Assembly (NCBI RefSeq): GCF_026261605.1
Contig: NZ_CP102486.1
Coordinates: 3,162,001-3,226,000 of the forward strand
Source of the DNA: Dechloromonas sp. A34
GTDB lineage: Bacteria; Pseudomonadota; Gammaproteobacteria; Burkholderiales; Rhodocyclaceae
Direction of reading: 5' to 3'
Length of the DNA: 64,000 bases
The position numbers and the translations under genes were made by a program. This document shows positions 18,011-27,594 of this stretch, in pieces. Every line of letters starts with the position of its first letter. Positions within the stretch are counted from its first letter, which is position 1. The notes beneath the pieces are model-generated. The model was not told where the DNA came from. It saw only the letters and a list, made by a program, of their open reading frames with translations, and did no database searches.

Positions 18011-20715
18011 TTACTTGATGGCGTACTTGAAGTCGCCGTTCTTGCCGGCGCCAACCTTGATGCGTTCGACCGCCGCGCCTTCGGCCATGCGGCCCAGCAC
18101 GACTTCGGCGATCTCCGGCAGCAGCGTGCCGCCGAGGATATGATCGACATTGCGCGCCCCGGAATCGACCTCGGTACAGCGGCCGAGCACGGCGTCGACC
18201 AGTTTGTCGTCCCAGACGAACTCCGCCTTGTGGTTGGCGGCGACGCGATCGCGGATGCGCCCGAGCTTGAGCTGGATGATGCTGAGCAGCACCTCGTCCG
18301 AAATCGGGTAATAGGGCACGACTTTCATGCGCCCCAGGAAGGCCGGCTTGAAGGACTTGAACAGCACCGGGCGCAGCGCATCGGCCAGGGCATCGGCGGC
18401 GGGCAGTTCGGCCGCCGCCTTGTTCAGGCAGGACTGCATGATCTGGGTCGAGCCGACATTGCTGGTCAGGATGATCAGGGTGTTGCGGAAATCGATCTCG
18501 CGGCCTTCGGCGTCGTCGAGCACGCCCTTGTCGAAGACCTGGAAGAAGAGTTCGAGCACATCCGGATGGGCCTTTTCGACCTCGTCGAGCAGCACGACAC
18601 TGTAGGGATTGCGCCGCACGGCTTCAGTCAGCACCCCGCCCTCGCCGTAGCCGACGTAGCCCGGCGGCGAACCCTTGAGGCCGGAAACGGTGTGCGCTTC
18701 CTGATATTCGCTCATGTTGATGGTGACCAGCTTGCGTTCGCCGCCATAGAGGATGTCGGCCAGGGCCAGCGCCGTTTCGGTCTTGCCGACGCCGGAGGGA
18801 CCGACGAACAGGAAGACCCCCTTCGGCTTGTTGGGGTCTTCGAGATTGGCGCGGGCAGTACGCACGCGCTGGGCGATCGCTTCGAGTGCATGATCCTGGC
18901 CGATCACCCGTTCCTGGAGCAGCGGCTTCAGGTTGAGGACGGTCTTGATCTCGTCCTTGACCATCTTGCCGAGCGGAATGCCGGTCCACGCGGCGACGAT
19001 TTCGGCGACGACATGGCCATCCACCTGCAACGGCACCATCGGATTTTCGCCCTGCAGTTCGCGCAGTTGAGCCAGTGCCTTGTCCAGCTCGCTGTCCCCG
19101 TTGCCGGCGACGGCCAACTTCCGGCGCCCTTTCGGCTTGGCTGCGGGGGCCGCATCCTCGACCGCACCCTCATTGTTTTCCAACTGGTCGCGCAGTTCGA
19201 GAATACGGGCGACCAGTGTCTTTTCTTCAGCAAAGCGCGCCCGATAAATGGCGAGATCGGATTCGACGGCGGCGATCTGCGCCTTGAGTTCGCCGATCCG
19301 CGTGTCGTGCCAGGCGCCGCTGGCGGCTTCGCGCTCCAGTGCGGCAAGTTCGGCCCGTTCGCGAACAAGGCGCTTGGCGGCCTCGTCGATCAATGCCGGG
19401 GTCGCGCTTTGCCCGAGCGCCACCTTGGCGCAGGCCGTGTCGAGCACACCGATCGCCTTGTCCGGCAGTTGCCGACCGCTGATGTAGCGGTGCGAGAGAC
19501 GAACCGCTTCGGTCACCGCTTCATCCATGACGCGGATGCCGAAGTGCTTTTCCATCAAGGGCACCATGCCGCGCAGCATGGCGGCGGCCAGCGGTTCGCT
19601 GGGTTCCTCGACTTTCACGACCTGGAAGCGGCGGGCCAGCGCGGCATCCTTCTCGAAGTACTTCTTGTATTCGGCCCAGGTGGTGGCGGCGACCGTGCGC
19701 AGCTCGCCGCGGGCGAGCGCCGGTTTCAGCAGGTTGGCGGCATCGTTCTGGCCGGACTGCCCGCCGGCGCCGATCATGGTGTGGGCCTCGTCGATGAAAA
19801 GGATGATCGGCTTCGGACTTTTCTTGACCTCGTCGATGACGTTCTTCAGGCGGTTCTCGAACTCGCCCTTGACGCTGGCCCCGGCTTGCAACAGGCCCAT
19901 GTCGAGGGTGTGCAGATCGACGCCGAGCAGCGGCGGCGGCACGTCATCGGCCGCGATGCGCAGGGCCAATCCCTCAACCACGGCCGTCTTGCCGACACCA
20001 GCCTCGCCGGTCAGGATCGGGTTGTTCTGGCGGCGCCGCATCAGGATGTCGATGACCTGGCGGATTTCGCCGTCGCGGCCGATCACCGGGTCCACCTTGC
20101 CGTCGCGGGCGCGCTGCGTCAGGTTGGTGGTGAACTGGTCGAGCGCCGGCGTCTTGCCAGCTTGCGGCGTTGCCGCCTGCAGCGGGTCGCCCCCTCTTCC
20201 GTGCTGCCGGCCGGGTTGCCCAGACCGGCGATTTCGGCGGCTTCGGCCGAGCCTTCAGTGATCTTGTCGAAATTGTGTTTGAGTTCGTCGAGCTTGACCT
20301 TGGCGAGCAGCTTGGAGCCACGGAAAGCTAGTTGCGACAGTTCCGGCTCGGTGAGCAGAGCGAGCAGCAGGTGGCCGGAACGGATGCGCGGCAGTCGGGC
20401 GTCGAGCGAGGCGATCAGCCAGGCCTGCTCGAACAGTTTGGGAATATGCGTCGAGAAGACGGGGGTCCGGGAATTGCCATTCTTGAAGCGGTCGATTTCC
20501 TGGTTCAACTCCCGCTCGACCCCGGTCGGGCTGACACTGCTGTGGCGCAGGATGCTCATCAGGTCGCAGCCGGGCTGCTCCATCAGCGCCAGCAACAGGT
20601 GTTCGAGATCGACTTCATAATTGCCGCGCCCCATGCACAGGCTGGCGGCGCGCTCGGCGGCCTGGCGACAGGTGCTGTTCAGTTTGCTGATCAGAGTCTT
20701 GAGAGAAGTGCTCAT
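18011..20715 (-). CDS. clpV: T6SS ATPase ClpV (TssH), apparent frameshift
   Basis: A AAA+ unfoldase that disassembles the contracted TssB/TssC sheath. The preferred start is 20715 (MSTSLKTLISKLNSTCRQ). The N-terminal Clp domain runs to about residue 150; the first ATPase domain has GEAGVGKTAVVEG and LFIDEAHTMIGAGG, and the second GPSGVGKTETALALAD and VVLLDEVEKAHPDV. The reading frame breaks at a G5 run (plus strand C5, 20190-20194). Adding one G would join STEEG to GDPLQAATPQAGKTPALDQ and then the long frame starting at 20095. Restored length is about 900 residues, normal for ClpV. As written it would be non-functional. Confidence 0.9.
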
Positions 20716-20728
20716 TGGCTTTTGTTCT

Positions 20729-21793
20729 TTATTGAATGGAATGGGTGAGATAACGGGTATCGCTGCGATCACGGGTTTCCGGCCGGGTCAGCACGAAGCT
20801 GTCGTAGCCGAGACGACCGCCCAGCCCTTGGCCAAGCCTCAAGGGCTTGACGTCGGCGGCGCGCAGGATGGGCCGGATTTCGTATTCGAACTGGCCGCCC
20901 GTGGCCAGCGTCAGGATTTTCTCTAGGGCGGCCGCCACTTCGCCTTTGGGCAGAAAGGCCAAATAGCGCTCGTGGGCTAGCGGGCCGATGTGGATACGGA
21001 TGCGCAGATTGCGTTGCCAGATGCGCTCGCCAGCCAAAAGGTTGCTGCCCAGCACGGCGTTCTTGCCACCCAGCGTCGACCGTTGGTCGACCGGCACCAC
21101 ATACCAGCGGCCGACAAATTGCTCGACCACCACTTGCTCACGGAAGTAGCCGCCCAGCGCGCGCTCCAGGGTTTCGGCGGAGACCGGCCGCTGACGCAAG
21201 AGTCCGGCAAAGAAGGCAATCGATTCGTCGTCGATTGCCCCCGGCGCCTCGCCCATCCGTTCGCGCAACGCATCGAAGCCGAGTCCGGCCAACGCCAGGA
21301 TGAGCGGCAGAAAACGGTTGCGACGGTCGGTCTCATACTGGATGGGGAGCTTGTACTTCTTCCAGGCCCGGTAGAAATGACCCACCGCCCGATTGGTGAA
21401 CAAGTCCAGAAAAGCCCGGCCCGAGGCATCGCGCTTGAAGCGCTCGAGGTGGATGACCTGCTCGGTGTAGTGGATTGGCAGCGTGCCGTTGACGCCGAGC
21501 ATGCCCATGAAGCTCGGGGTGATCTCGACCTGCTCGAGTTCGCCCGTCTCCAGCCCCTCGGCATCGCGCCGATAGCCGGCCACCATGGCATCGACCTGGC
21601 TGGGGGCAAAACCGAGGCGCAGCGAATTGCGAAAACGGATGCGCTCGCTGACCGCATTGCCCCCGCCAGTGCCCGCCGTTTTGCGAAACACCATCTCGTA
21701 AAGGCGGACGAGCTGGAAAAACTCATAGCGTTCCGGTTCCTGCAGGGTGTGTTCGACTACACCAGGATCGACTCGCCGTTGCGGGGTGCGCAT
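20729..21793 (-). CDS. tssG: T6SS baseplate protein TssG
   Basis: A 354-residue TssG (VasB/ImpH family) baseplate wedge protein. Typical features are the N-terminal YEFFQLVRLYEMVF, the conserved ERIRFRNSLRLGFAPSQV, TPSFMGMLGVNGTLPIHYTE across 20 residues, and LGSNLLAGERIWQRNLRIRI near the C-terminus. It overlaps the tssF 3' end by 37 bases and ends 13 bases before clpV. Confidence 0.95.
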   Translation of the reverse strand: MRTPQRRVDPGVVEHTLQEPERYEFFQLVRLYEMVFRKTAGTGGGNAVSERIRFRNSLRLGFAPSQVDAMVAGYRRDAEGLETGELEQVEITPSFMGMLGVNGTLPIHYTEQVIHLERFKRDASGRAFLDLFTNRAVGHFYRAWKKYKLPIQYETDRRNRFLPLILALAGLGFDALRERMGEAPGAIDDESIAFFAGLLRQRPVSAETLERALGGYFREQVVVEQFVGRWYVVPVDQRSTLGGKNAVLGSNLLAGERIWQRNLRIRIHIGPLAHERYLAFLPKGEVAAALEKILTLATGGQFEYEIRPILRAADVKPLRLGQGLGGRLGYDSFVLTRPETRDRSDTRYLTHSIQ

Positions 21794-23589
21794 CGGATCA
21801 GTTCCTCTCCGGTTCGTTTTGAAACCACCACCAGCTGGATGAAGCTGTTCAGGCTGACATAGAGGCCGAGAAAGCGGTCGATGCAGCGGGCGAATATATC
21901 GAGACCGCTGCCGACAAAGCTCGACTCATCGATCGTCAGGCAGACTTCCTGCCCGCGCACGAAGCAGGCAAAGGGCTTGCCGGGCATCCAGACCGTCTTG
22001 TCCTGCTGGTCGATACCGAGCACGCCCTCGATCTGCCGCCGGCTGGCCGCCGTCTGCGGCAGGTCGTAGAGGGCCAGCATTTCCCGGAAAGCGCCCAGCC
22101 CGTTGCCGGTCAGCGACAGCTGGTTCAGCGAGAGGTGCGAAATGATCCGCCACTGGCCGTCCCGCCGATGATCGAAGCGGCAGGGCGAGGTCGGTTTGCG
22201 CAGCAGCTTGATGGCACGCACGCTGGAACCGCCTTCGAGAAACAGGTCGCCGGATGGCAGGCCGACCGACATCAAGGTCGGCAGTTCGCGATTGGTACAG
22301 GTCAATTGCAGGCTGAGCACGTCAGTCTTCGGCTGCACCGGATCGAAATCGGCATCGACGATGGAGAGCGAGGTTTCGTAGCCCGGGCTGCTTTCCGCTA
22401 CCATCTCGTCGCGCTGGGCATACCAGTAATAGCCGTTGCGGTCCGGCGTCTCGCCGTGACGCAGCGAGAAAAATGGACGAAATTCGGTAATCGCCTCGCC
22501 CTGCGGCGTCTGGCGTACCCGGCGGACCGCATCGATGGCATAGACCTCGTAGGCATAGGCGCGGCGGCCGTCGGCGACCACCGGATAGGACGACTGGCGG
22601 TTGCTGACGCGGATCGGGTCGCCGCGCTGGGCGAACAGGTTGACCACCGGCACACAGCCGAAACGGAGGTTCTGCGCGGTCAGCGTCTGCATCAGGCGTG
22701 AGGCATCGCTGTCGGCACGCAGGTCGCCGAGGGTGATATGCAGCGTGATCTTTCCTTCGTCGAGCAGCGCGGACGGTAGCGCCGCGATGTCGAGATCGAA
22801 GAAATTGAATTTTTCCGGAAAACAAAAATATTCGGTCAGGTAGCGGTAGGCACCGTGCGCCGTGTCCGGCATCTCGATTAGCGCCTCATCGCTGGCAAAG
22901 CCGACTTCGCCAATCAGTCCCTCCCGTGCCGGGCGCCAGCGCTGGTCCGCACCCTCCGCATAGATTTTTTGCTGGCGCAGGAAGAGTGCATCGCGCAAGG
23001 CCGAGGCGACCGATGGCTCGGCATCGATATAGAAGCGTAGTTTGTCCAGCTTGCGCAAGCCGGTTTCGACCTTGCCGCCCCGCATGACGAGGGAAAAGGA
23101 AAGGATGGCGTTGCAGCCAACCGGCAGGCGCACCTCGCTGGGTGCCGTCGCCACCGGGTCGAAATCCAGTTCGCCGATGGCGACCGGCACCAGCTGGACC
23201 TCCCAAGCCGTACGGAATTTGCAGACAGCGCCCTTGACCGGTCGCGACTGAAGTTCGGTGCCGCGCCGGATGCTTGCCACCGCGGAGAGATCACCGCCGC
23301 CGTGGTCAAAATAGGCGATCGAGCAACTGGGAAAAGGCCGCAGGTAATGCGGGTAAAGAACGTTGAGCAGGGCTTCGGTGAACTGCGGGTAACTGTCTTC
23401 CAGCTTTTTCGAGACGCGCGCGGTGAGCAGCGCGAAGGACTGGATCATCCGTTCGACGTGCGGATCGTCGCAGCCTTCGCCCGAGAGCAGCAACTGGGCG
23501 GCCAGTTTTGGGTAGCGCTCGGCGAACTCGCGGGAATGCTGGCGCAGGAAGGCCAACTCCCGCTCGTAATAGGGCAGCAGGTCTTCCAC
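21757..23589 (-). CDS. tssF: T6SS baseplate protein TssF
   Basis: A 610-residue TssF (VasA/ImpG family), the baseplate wedge partner of TssG. It starts at GTG with EDLLPYYERELAFLRQHSR and carries the family-conserved FAERYPKLAAQLLLSGEG and DPHVERMIQSFALLTARV. The last part holds RMLGIDQ-like GVLGIDQQDKTVW and CVRGQEVCLTIDE. It directly abuts the tssE stop, so translation is coupled. Confidence 0.96.
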   Translation of the reverse strand: MEDLLPYYERELAFLRQHSREFAERYPKLAAQLLLSGEGCDDPHVERMIQSFALLTARVSKKLEDSYPQFTEALLNVLYPHYLRPFPSCSIAYFDHGGGDLSAVASIRRGTELQSRPVKGAVCKFRTAWEVQLVPVAIGELDFDPVATAPSEVRLPVGCNAILSFSLVMRGGKVETGLRKLDKLRFYIDAEPSVASALRDALFLRQQKIYAEGADQRWRPAREGLIGEVGFASDEALIEMPDTAHGAYRYLTEYFCFPEKFNFFDLDIAALPSALLDEGKITLHITLGDLRADSDASRLMQTLTAQNLRFGCVPVVNLFAQRGDPIRVSNRQSSYPVVADGRRAYAYEVYAIDAVRRVRQTPQGEAITEFRPFFSLRHGETPDRNGYYWYAQRDEMVAESSPGYETSLSIVDADFDPVQPKTDVLSLQLTCTNRELPTLMSVGLPSGDLFLEGGSSVRAIKLLRKPTSPCRFDHRRDGQWRIISHLSLNQLSLTGNGLGAFREMLALYDLPQTAASRRQIEGVLGIDQQDKTVWMPGKPFACFVRGQEVCLTIDESSFVGSGLDIFARCIDRFLGLYVSLNSFIQLVVVSKRTGEELIRCAPRNGESILV

Positions 23590-24069
23590 TTAGCCCCCCG
23601 CGCGCGGCCGGTGCCGGCTCACCGAGTATTGCAGGCTGGTCGGCTGCAACAAGGCGTCGAAAGCCACCGGCTCCTGCGCCGGCCGGACGAAGAGCACGGC
23701 ATTGATCGAAAAATACAGGGCATTCACCGTCTTGCGCTGTAGTTCCAGTTCGACGCGCACATCGCGCAGGCGCGGCTCGTGCGCGGCAATCGCCGTTGCG
23801 ATGCCGGCGCAGATACGCCGGCGGTCGTTGACGCTGGACAGACTGAGCCCGGCGAAATCCGAGAGGCCAAAACCGGCGACCGAGCGGGCGGCGAGAGGAA
23901 ACGTCTTGTCGCAATCCGCATCGAGCAGAACCCGGGTATTCAGCAAGGCTTCAAGGTCACGGGCGACCGAATCCTTCAGTTGTTCCAGCGACAGACGCCA
24001 ACGTGCAGCCCTGACTGGCAGGTCGTCGAAGAGCTTGTCGAAGAGGGATGGCTCGAAGCCTTTGATCAT
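23590..24069 (-). CDS. tssE: T6SS baseplate protein TssE (gp25-like)
   Basis: A 159-residue gp25/lysozyme-like baseplate protein that seeds sheath assembly. It starts FEPSLFDKLFDD after the initial MIKG and includes the family motif SVARDLEALLNTRVLLD and later EPRLRDVRVELEL. No clear ribosome site is visible: the sequence before the ATG is the stem and U-tract of the terminator at 24070-24095, so output may be low. Confidence 0.93.
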   Translation of the reverse strand: MIKGFEPSLFDKLFDDLPVRAARWRLSLEQLKDSVARDLEALLNTRVLLDADCDKTFPLAARSVAGFGLSDFAGLSLSSVNDRRRICAGIATAIAAHEPRLRDVRVELELQRKTVNALYFSINAVLFVRPAQEPVAFDALLQPTSLQYSVSRHRPRAGG

Positions 24070-24095
24070 AAAAAAGGCGGAAACGAGTTTCCGCC
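24070..24095 (-). terminator. Intrinsic terminator/attenuator between hcp and tssE
   Basis: On the minus strand an 8-bp stem (GGCGGAAA / TTTCCGCC) with loop CTCG is followed by six T residues, and the last T touches the tssE ATG. It lies 22 bases after the hcp stop codon. It should end many transcripts after hcp, giving more Hcp than baseplate proteins. Confidence 0.85.
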
Positions 24096-24117
24096 GTGTC
24101 TTTCGGAAGAATGGCGA

Positions 24118-24654
24118 TCAGGTCAGGTTCGGTGTGTTGTTGGCGAGGTTCCAGGCGCCCTGGATATTCACTTTGCCGGACTTGGATCCGTCGATATTCA
24201 GTTCGTCGTAGGTCCACTTCACGGCGGAATACTTCAGGGAGAAGGCTTCCTTCGGGATACCTTCGTCATCGACCGACGGAGAAACCGAGGCGATGATGAC
24301 GTTCTTCAGTTCGATCTTCAGGTACTGATGGCGATTCTGGGTGCCGGACGGATTGCCGGTGGTGTTCTTGCCGCCGAAAGCACGATAGAAATAGATGATC
24401 ACGTCGTTGACCACCAGGCCGGAAGAGCAAGCCTGGTATAGCTTCGGGCTGGAACCGTCGATATCCTTGGTAAAGATCATTTCGCCATGTTCGACACGCT
24501 CGGCAGTATGACCGCCGGCTGCCGATGCCGTTGCCGACTTCGGCTGGCGCATGGTGTGGCTCCAGGTCGAGACTTCGACGGTGTCCTTATGCTTGGCATC
24601 GCGTGAATCTCCCTTGATATCGCTGCCCTTGAATTCAACGTAAATATCTTTCAT
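24118..24654 (-). CDS. hcp: T6SS tube protein Hcp (TssD)
   Basis: A 178-residue Hcp-family tube subunit: starts MKDIYVEFKGSDIKGDSRD, then VEVSTWSHTMRQP, HGEMIFTKDIDGSSPKLYQA and the conserved EAFSLKYSAVKWTY near the C-terminus. It forms hexameric rings inside the sheath and is secreted. The gene lies between tssC and tssE and is followed by a strong terminator, in line with its need in high copy number. Confidence 0.96.
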   Translation of the reverse strand: MKDIYVEFKGSDIKGDSRDAKHKDTVEVSTWSHTMRQPKSATASAAGGHTAERVEHGEMIFTKDIDGSSPKLYQACSSGLVVNDVIIYFYRAFGGKNTTGNPSGTQNRHQYLKIELKNVIIASVSPSVDDEGIPKEAFSLKYSAVKWTYDELNIDGSKSGKVNIQGAWNLANNTPNLT

Positions 24655-24685
24655 TTCGTGCTTTCTCCTTGATGGTTAGGAAACA

Positions 24686-26170
24686 TCAGCTCTTGCTGGA
24701 TTGCGGCAACTCGGCGACCAGACGCAAGGACACCGAGAGTTCGTCAAGCTGGAAGTGCGGCCGGATGAACGACACAGCCCGATAAACACCGGGCCGACCG
24801 GGCACTTCGCTGACTTCGACTGACGCTTCCCGCAAGGGGAACTGCGCCTTGGTTTCCTGCGATGCCGAATCGTCCGCCGTCACGTATTGGTCGACCCAGC
24901 GCTGCAGGTAGTTTTGAACATTGGCCGCGGATGCAAAGCTGCCGATCTTGTCGCGCATCATGGCCTTCATGTAGTGCGCGATCCGGGAAACCGCGAACAT
25001 GTATTGCAACTGCGCCGACAACGAAGCATTGGCGTTGGCCGAGTCGGTATCGTATTTCTTCGGTTTCTGAGCCGACTGGGCACCGAAGAAGGCGGCATAG
25101 TCGGTGTTCTTGCAATGCACCAGCGGAATGAAGCCGAGGTCGCTCAACTCCTTTTCCCGGCGGTCGGTGATCGAGATTTCCGTCGGACACTTGAGTGCCA
25201 CCTCACCATCGTCGGTGCGGAAGGTGTGGGTCGGCAAATCCTCGACCAGGCCGCCGCCTTCCACGCCGCGGATCGCCGCGCACCAGCCGTAGTTTTCGAA
25301 AGCGGTGGTCAGTCGGGCGGCAAAGGCGAAGGCGGCACTGCACCAGAGATACTTGTCGTGATTCGTGCCATCGACTTCTTCAACGAAATTGAAACCCTCG
25401 GTGACTTCGCCGTCGATCGGGTTGTAGGGCAAGCGCCCCAGAAAACGCGGCAAGGCCAGGCCGACATAACGGGAATCCTCGGATTCGCGGAAAGACTTCC
25501 ACTTGGCGTATTCGACGGTATCGAACACCTTGGCCAAATCCCTCGGCTTGCCGAGTTCGGTGTAGGAGTCCAAGCCGAACAGTTGGGGGGCAGCCGCCGC
25601 GATGAAGGGGGCATGGGAGGCCGCCGCGATATGGGACATCTGCTCGATGAAGTACATATCCTCGGGCTGGCGGGACAGTTCGAACTGTCCGATCAGCGTA
25701 CCGAATGGCGCGCCACCGAAAGTACCGAACTCTTCTTCATAGACTTTCTTGAACAGTGCACTCTGATCGAAATCGATGGCGGTCTTGAAGTCCCGGACCA
25801 GCTCGCGCTTGCCGGCATTGAAGAGCTTGATTTTCAGTTGCTGGCTGGTTGAGGTTTGCTTGCACAGGTAGTGCAGACCGGTCCAGGCGCCTTCCAGCGC
25901 CTGAAATTCGGGCGCATGCATGACCTCGCTCAACTGTTCGGAAATTAGCCGATCCAGTTCCGCCACCCGGGCATCGAGCGAAGCCGCAAGGTTCTCGGAA
26001 ACAATGACCTCTCCTTCCAGAACCTGACTGACCAGTTCGCTGATGATGTCGCGCGCCCGGCTCTTTTCCTGATCCGACTGCGCTACCCGGCTTTCTTCGA
26101 TGATCTGGTCGAGAATGCTGCGCTCATTTGCTTCGGCAAAGCCGCCAACGACTGCTTCCTGAAGGTTCAT
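24686..26170 (-). CDS. tssC: T6SS sheath protein TssC (VipB)
   Basis: A 494-residue large sheath subunit that polymerises with TssB around the Hcp tube and contracts. Diagnostic segments are RVAELDRLISEQLSEVMHA, ALEGAWTGLHYLC, RFLGRLPYNPIDGEVTEGF, and the C-terminal RPHFQLDELSVSLRLVAELP. It overlaps tssB by four bases. Confidence 0.97.
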   Translation of the reverse strand: MNLQEAVVGGFAEANERSILDQIIEESRVAQSDQEKSRARDIISELVSQVLEGEVIVSENLAASLDARVAELDRLISEQLSEVMHAPEFQALEGAWTGLHYLCKQTSTSQQLKIKLFNAGKRELVRDFKTAIDFDQSALFKKVYEEEFGTFGGAPFGTLIGQFELSRQPEDMYFIEQMSHIAAASHAPFIAAAAPQLFGLDSYTELGKPRDLAKVFDTVEYAKWKSFRESEDSRYVGLALPRFLGRLPYNPIDGEVTEGFNFVEEVDGTNHDKYLWCSAAFAFAARLTTAFENYGWCAAIRGVEGGGLVEDLPTHTFRTDDGEVALKCPTEISITDRREKELSDLGFIPLVHCKNTDYAAFFGAQSAQKPKKYDTDSANANASLSAQLQYMFAVSRIAHYMKAMMRDKIGSFASAANVQNYLQRWVDQYVTADDSASQETKAQFPLREASVEVSEVPGRPGVYRAVSFIRPHFQLDELSVSLRLVAELPQSSKS

Positions 26171-26679
26171 TGTTTATCTCCTTCGTGCTTTTCACCGCCC
26201 AGGTTGTGCAACTGCTCGGTGTTGTTCAGCACGTCATTCAGCAAGTCTTCCAGCTTCTCGTTGCCGGCCAGCTTGTTGCGCAGATCGGCCAGTTTGGCGC
26301 GTGCTTCCTGAAGCTTTCGCAAGGGTTCAACCTGCTGGACGACGGATTCCGGTCGAAAGTCCTCGAACTTCTTGAACTCGATATCGATCCCCATTTCCCC
26401 ACCTTCCGCGGAGAGGCGGTTCTTCACGCGGTAGACGGTGCGTGGCGCCATGCCTTCCATGACGTCGTCGAAGTTATCCATATCGACGTTGACGAACTTG
26501 CGATCGCGAACCTTGCCCTGCGGCTCCCTGGATTGCGCTGCAAAATCACCCAACACGCCAACCACAAACGGCAACTCTTTGACTTCGATGGCATCACCGA
26601 TCTCGACGTCATAAGTCAACTGGACGCGCGGCGGACGAACCTTTTGCAACCGCTTTTGCACACTTTCCTTTTTCGCCAC
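26167..26679 (-). CDS. tssB: T6SS sheath protein TssB (VipA)
   Basis: A 170-residue small sheath subunit. The frame is open from an ATG at 26709, but the family starts with KKESVQKRLQKVRPPRVQL; the GTG at 26679 (VAKKESV), with GGGAGAG just upstream, is therefore preferred. It contains ELPFVVGVLGDFAAQS and the acidic helix that ClpV recognises at the sheath in related systems. Confidence 0.95.
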   Translation of the reverse strand: MAKKESVQKRLQKVRPPRVQLTYDVEIGDAIEVKELPFVVGVLGDFAAQSREPQGKVRDRKFVNVDMDNFDDVMEGMAPRTVYRVKNRLSAEGGEMGIDIEFKKFEDFRPESVVQQVEPLRKLQEARAKLADLRNKLAGNEKLEDLLNDVLNNTEQLHNLGGEKHEGDKQ

Positions 26680-26771
26680 AAAACTCTCCCGAACAATTAT
26701 CAAATTCAATCACACGGCATAGCGCGATCAATAACCAAGCACGAACCGAAGCCCAATATCGATCTAGCCAA

Positions 26772-27431
26772 TTACCTCAACATGCTGAACGGATTGCTGC
26801 CCGACGACGCCGCTGAGGGAGCGCTCGCCTGGCCTGCTTCATCGCCCCTTTTCGACTCGGCTCTAGCCCTGGCGCGGGCTGCTGCCGCAGCAGCCTCCCG
26901 CTTGGCGAGAGCTGCTTCCTTTTTCTTTCTCGCTTCGAGTTCGGCGGGCGGAACCAGAACATCTTCTCCCAGCGTCTCGCGCATGACTTTGGCCAAGCCG
27001 GCGGCATCGGAACGGGCATTGCCTTTCAATTCGACATCGTTTCGCAGCTCGCTCAGCGATTGCGACGCAACCCGCAATCCAGCGACGGCGCGAATGCTTT
27101 TCGCCTCCCGGTCGGTGTTGTCGCGCTGCAAGGCTTCCTCGGCCGAAACGATCGCCTGGGAATAGTTTTCGGCATCAAAATGAACTTTCGCCATGCGCAC
27201 CCAAGGTTCTTTGCGATCCGGATTCCGCTTTGCCAAATCGCCAAGAATTCGCACGGCTTCTTCCTGATTACCCTTGTCGAGCAAGGAATCGATCTTCAAG
27301 CTGGATTTCCCCATTGCGTCCAGGAACTCGCTTTGGGTCATCGCCACCTTCTCGGTCGCGCAACCTGACAACGCTGCGACAAGCACCGCGACAAGCAGCC
27401 AAGAACTCCGTCTAGCGACAAACATAAGCAC
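26772..27431 (-). CDS. TPR-containing lipoprotein at the head of the tssB arm
   Basis: A 219-residue predicted outer-membrane lipoprotein: signal peptide with lipobox LSGC (AALSGCATEKV), then two TPR-like repeats (GNQEEAVRILGDLAKRNPD and ENYSQAIVSAEEALQRDN), a helical part, and an Ala/Arg/Lys-rich coiled tail (KKKEAALAKREAAAAAARA). It sits 92 bases upstream of tssB on the same strand and faces tssJ across the divergent promoter region. Lipoproteins with TPRs are found at this place in other betaproteobacterial T6SS clusters. A role as an accessory envelope part is inferred. Confidence 0.75.
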   Translation of the reverse strand: MLMFVARRSSWLLVAVLVAALSGCATEKVAMTQSEFLDAMGKSSLKIDSLLDKGNQEEAVRILGDLAKRNPDRKEPWVRMAKVHFDAENYSQAIVSAEEALQRDNTDREAKSIRAVAGLRVASQSLSELRNDVELKGNARSDAAGLAKVMRETLGEDVLVPPAELEARKKKEAALAKREAAAAAARARARAESKRGDEAGQASAPSAASSGSNPFSMLR

Positions 27432-27594
27432 TCCTTGGGTATTCCATATAGATTGGCGATAGATAAATTAATGCCATATGGTTTGCTTCAATGAAGGCGG
27501 CATAGTACATTACGACCCCGGCCATAGCAATACAATTGCATATATCTGAATTGCATTTTTTTACAACACATCATTCGGGCACCACCCACTGTTC
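27432..27594. promoter_or_regulatory. Divergent intergenic region driving both T6SS arms
   Basis: 163 AT-rich bases between the two divergently read lipoprotein genes, clearly lower in GC than the coding sequence around. It must hold promoters for both arms. I see no sigma-54 GG-N10-GC pair or obvious operator palindrome, and do not assign individual -35/-10 boxes. Confidence 0.5.

Noticed and set aside
20180..20321. Programmed frameshift in clpV
   Set aside because: No slippery heptamer or stimulatory structure expected in this family; a one-base indel in G5 is simpler. Kept as a frameshift finding instead.
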